Source of the DNA: Mesostigma viride
Lineage: Eukaryota > Streptophyta > Mesostigmatophyceae > Mesostigmatales > Mesostigmataceae
Assembly: GCA_009746045.1 (NCBI GenBank)
Contig: RPFO01000348.1
Location: 1,621,801-1,667,800, forward strand
DNA: 46,000 nt
Direction: 5' to 3'
The first letter of the stretch is position 1; the number at the start of each line of letters is the position of its first letter. The notes under the pieces are model-generated. The model was given only the letters and a program-made list of their open reading frames with translations. It was not told the DNA's origin and did not search any database. The translations under genes were made by a program, and so were the position numbers. This document shows, in pieces, positions 45,101 to 46,000 of the stretch.

Positions 45101-46000
45101 TTGCCCCTCGCTATTTTTCATCACCTTGAGTTTTCTTTTCTTTTACTAGCGTCTCCTCCTCATCTCAACCTTCCCCCTTGTTACACACGCCTGCAATTTC
45201 AAGAGAGGTATCCTCCTGCAGGCCGTAAGCCTCGAACCCTCCGATGAGGTGGTCATGCGCGCTGGTCCTGCGCATTTTCCTGCCCCTGTCATGATCCTTG
45301 CAGATCGACATTGATGGCCAGCTTTGGTACCTCAACTGTGCGGGCAGGGTCTATGGTGGCACGGAGGGACAGCTCGCCTTCGTGGGGGTGCACCTGGTGC
45401 CGAGGCAATCCATCATGGGTCCGATTGCGGAGGAGAAACATCGCGCTAGTCTCACTGTTGTTGGTGTGGCTGGTGCCATTGCTATTATAGGGGTGGTGGG
45501 CGTCCTCATCGTGACGGTCTTTGTGGACCAGATGGCGGCCACCAAGCAGGCCCTGGAAGGGAAGGCGGAGAAGCAGGAGGGGAAGATCCAGAACATGGCC
45601 AAGGAGCTAGATATGGTGCGCTCACTGCTGTCAGGTGGCTCGGCCCACGCCCTGGACATGCGGACACCGATGGAGATGCTGCATGACCTGCTGGGGTATG
45701 CTAGCAGCGCTTTTCCGCGATATATTCCAACAACTATGCTAGTTAGTCATGGCACCAATGGCCACAGGTATAGGATGGCGCTATGGGGGCTGTATTGCAT
45801 GTGCCGGGCGACAGGGTATCGAAGGAACATTCACGTGGCTTCGGCCAAGTTGCAAGGATGGCTTTTTGAAGGGGGTGGGCAATTCGATCACGCTTCACCT
45901 GGCACTGGCTAGCATGCACCCCAAAAAAATTCTGGGCCAGCTACTGGAAAACGTGTTGCTCTCGTCACATGTGGTGGCCATGTAAAGCTAGCTAGCTAGC
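38931..46000 (+). CDS. PDE-B: paralogue of PDE-A, sensor and membrane part (continues past the window)
   Basis: Exons 38931-39194, 41423-41542, 42444-42686, 43591-44280 and 45304-45695. Phases equal those of PDE-A, and lengths nearly so (120/120, 243/240, 690/693, 392/392 bp for exons 2 to 5). It encodes a short cytosolic tail, a signal anchor across the exon 1/2 junction, the ectodomain, a second membrane helix and the start of the coiled coil. Exon 5 ends at the same split Gly codon before GTATGC. The catalytic domain is expected beyond 46000 and is not seen, so PDE activity is inferred from PDE-A. No frameshift or stop occurs in the five exons. Confidence 0.88.
39388..40806. repeat. 18-bp minisatellite in PDE-B intron 1 (about 79 units)
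   Basis: Unit TTGATGCAAGCTTACCSC, each with a HindIII site. Base 17 is C or G and is almost the only variable position. Because 18 is a multiple of 3, four frames stay open for about 475-530 codons; these are not genes. Confidence 0.97.
40975..41136. repeat. GGTGGAAATAG and GGTGGGAAACATGAAAT tandem repeats in PDE-B intron 1
   Basis: Irregular 7-11 bp units, then three exact 19-bp units from about 41080. Confidence 0.85.
41423..41542 (+). CDS. PDE-B exon 2: membrane anchor
   Basis: 40 codons, acceptor TATCTAG, donor GTACGT. VLMSASILGMALCVLRIY is the anchor, followed by YGEAESLGMSL. Confidence 0.88.
42444..42686 (+). CDS. PDE-B exon 3: ectodomain, N-terminal part
   Basis: 81 codons; the acceptor CCACAG is chosen because GCG-GAA-GCA-CAG mirrors GCG-AAT-TTA-CAG in PDE-A. 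Contains SNLHRQGLVPLL and SLPTC. Two GTAAGT donors lie 14 bp apart (42687 and 42701). Confidence 0.88.
43591..44280 (+). CDS. PDE-B exon 4: ectodomain, central part
   Basis: 230 codons starting QAKPVDPDLPYGNW. Contains PGTISW, the AIGVTGV block, MVFASKG and EMSDDPIIRAAAQHLRAAFP, which is identical to PDE-A. Donor GTGAGC. Confidence 0.92.
45304..45695 (+). CDS. PDE-B exon 5: end of sensor, TM2, coiled coil
   Basis: 392 bp starting IDIDGQLWYL. LVPRQSIMGPI ends the ectodomain, TVVGVAGAIAIIGVVGVLIV is the membrane helix, and EKQEGKIQNMAKELDMVRSL is the coiled coil. Confidence 0.93.

Overview
The window is nuclear DNA from a eukaryote, most likely a green alga. Genes are split into many short exons with GT..AG introns, exons are GC-rich, TGTAA motifs sit near the 3' ends of retroelements, and introns and spacers are filled with micro- and minisatellites and transposon remnants. 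The species cannot be fixed from sequence alone, and every gene model below is hand-spliced from reading frame, splice sites, phase and paralogue comparison.

Layout. (1) 580-13327, minus strand: a multi-exon receptor-type cyclic-nucleotide phosphodiesterase (here PDE-A): N-terminal cytosolic tail, signal-anchor helix, a sensor ectodomain resembling Cache modules, a second membrane helix, a coiled coil and a complete PDEase catalytic domain. (2) 38931-45695 and on past the right edge, plus strand: a diverged paralogue (PDE-B) with matching exon lengths and intron phases; its catalytic part lies outside the window. The two genes are head to head, 25.6 kb apart.

(3) The interval between them is a transposon landfill. 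It holds two LINE families as 5'-truncated copies with target-site duplications, two tandem copies of a 25-bp-TIR MITE (14910-15420), a decayed PIF/Harbinger element with TAA target duplication (15774-19479), and an inverted-repeat element interrupted by a LINE (19767-20648). From 21103 to 37307 two inverted arrays of a 43-bp palindromic repeat bracket about 15 kb. That bracketed region holds giant tetranucleotide arrays, a large DDE-transposase-like gene on the minus strand (26152-31993), a diverged 829-bp tandem duplication, and the last two exons of a GPAT9-type glycerol-3-phosphate acyltransferase (34537-35679).

(4) The most unusual object is inside the transposase-like gene: an 84-bp exon plus its 157-bp intron is tandemly repeated about ten times (27250-29740). 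The exon is phase-symmetric, so each included copy would add a 28-residue repeat between the catalytic region and the C-terminal domain. A length-variable G run just inside the splice donor changes exon length from 84 to 83 or 82 bp and so toggles the frame.

The PDE genes would degrade cAMP/cGMP at a membrane in response to an external ligand, a plausible flagellar or environmental signalling role. The introns of both genes carry most of the minisatellites in the window.
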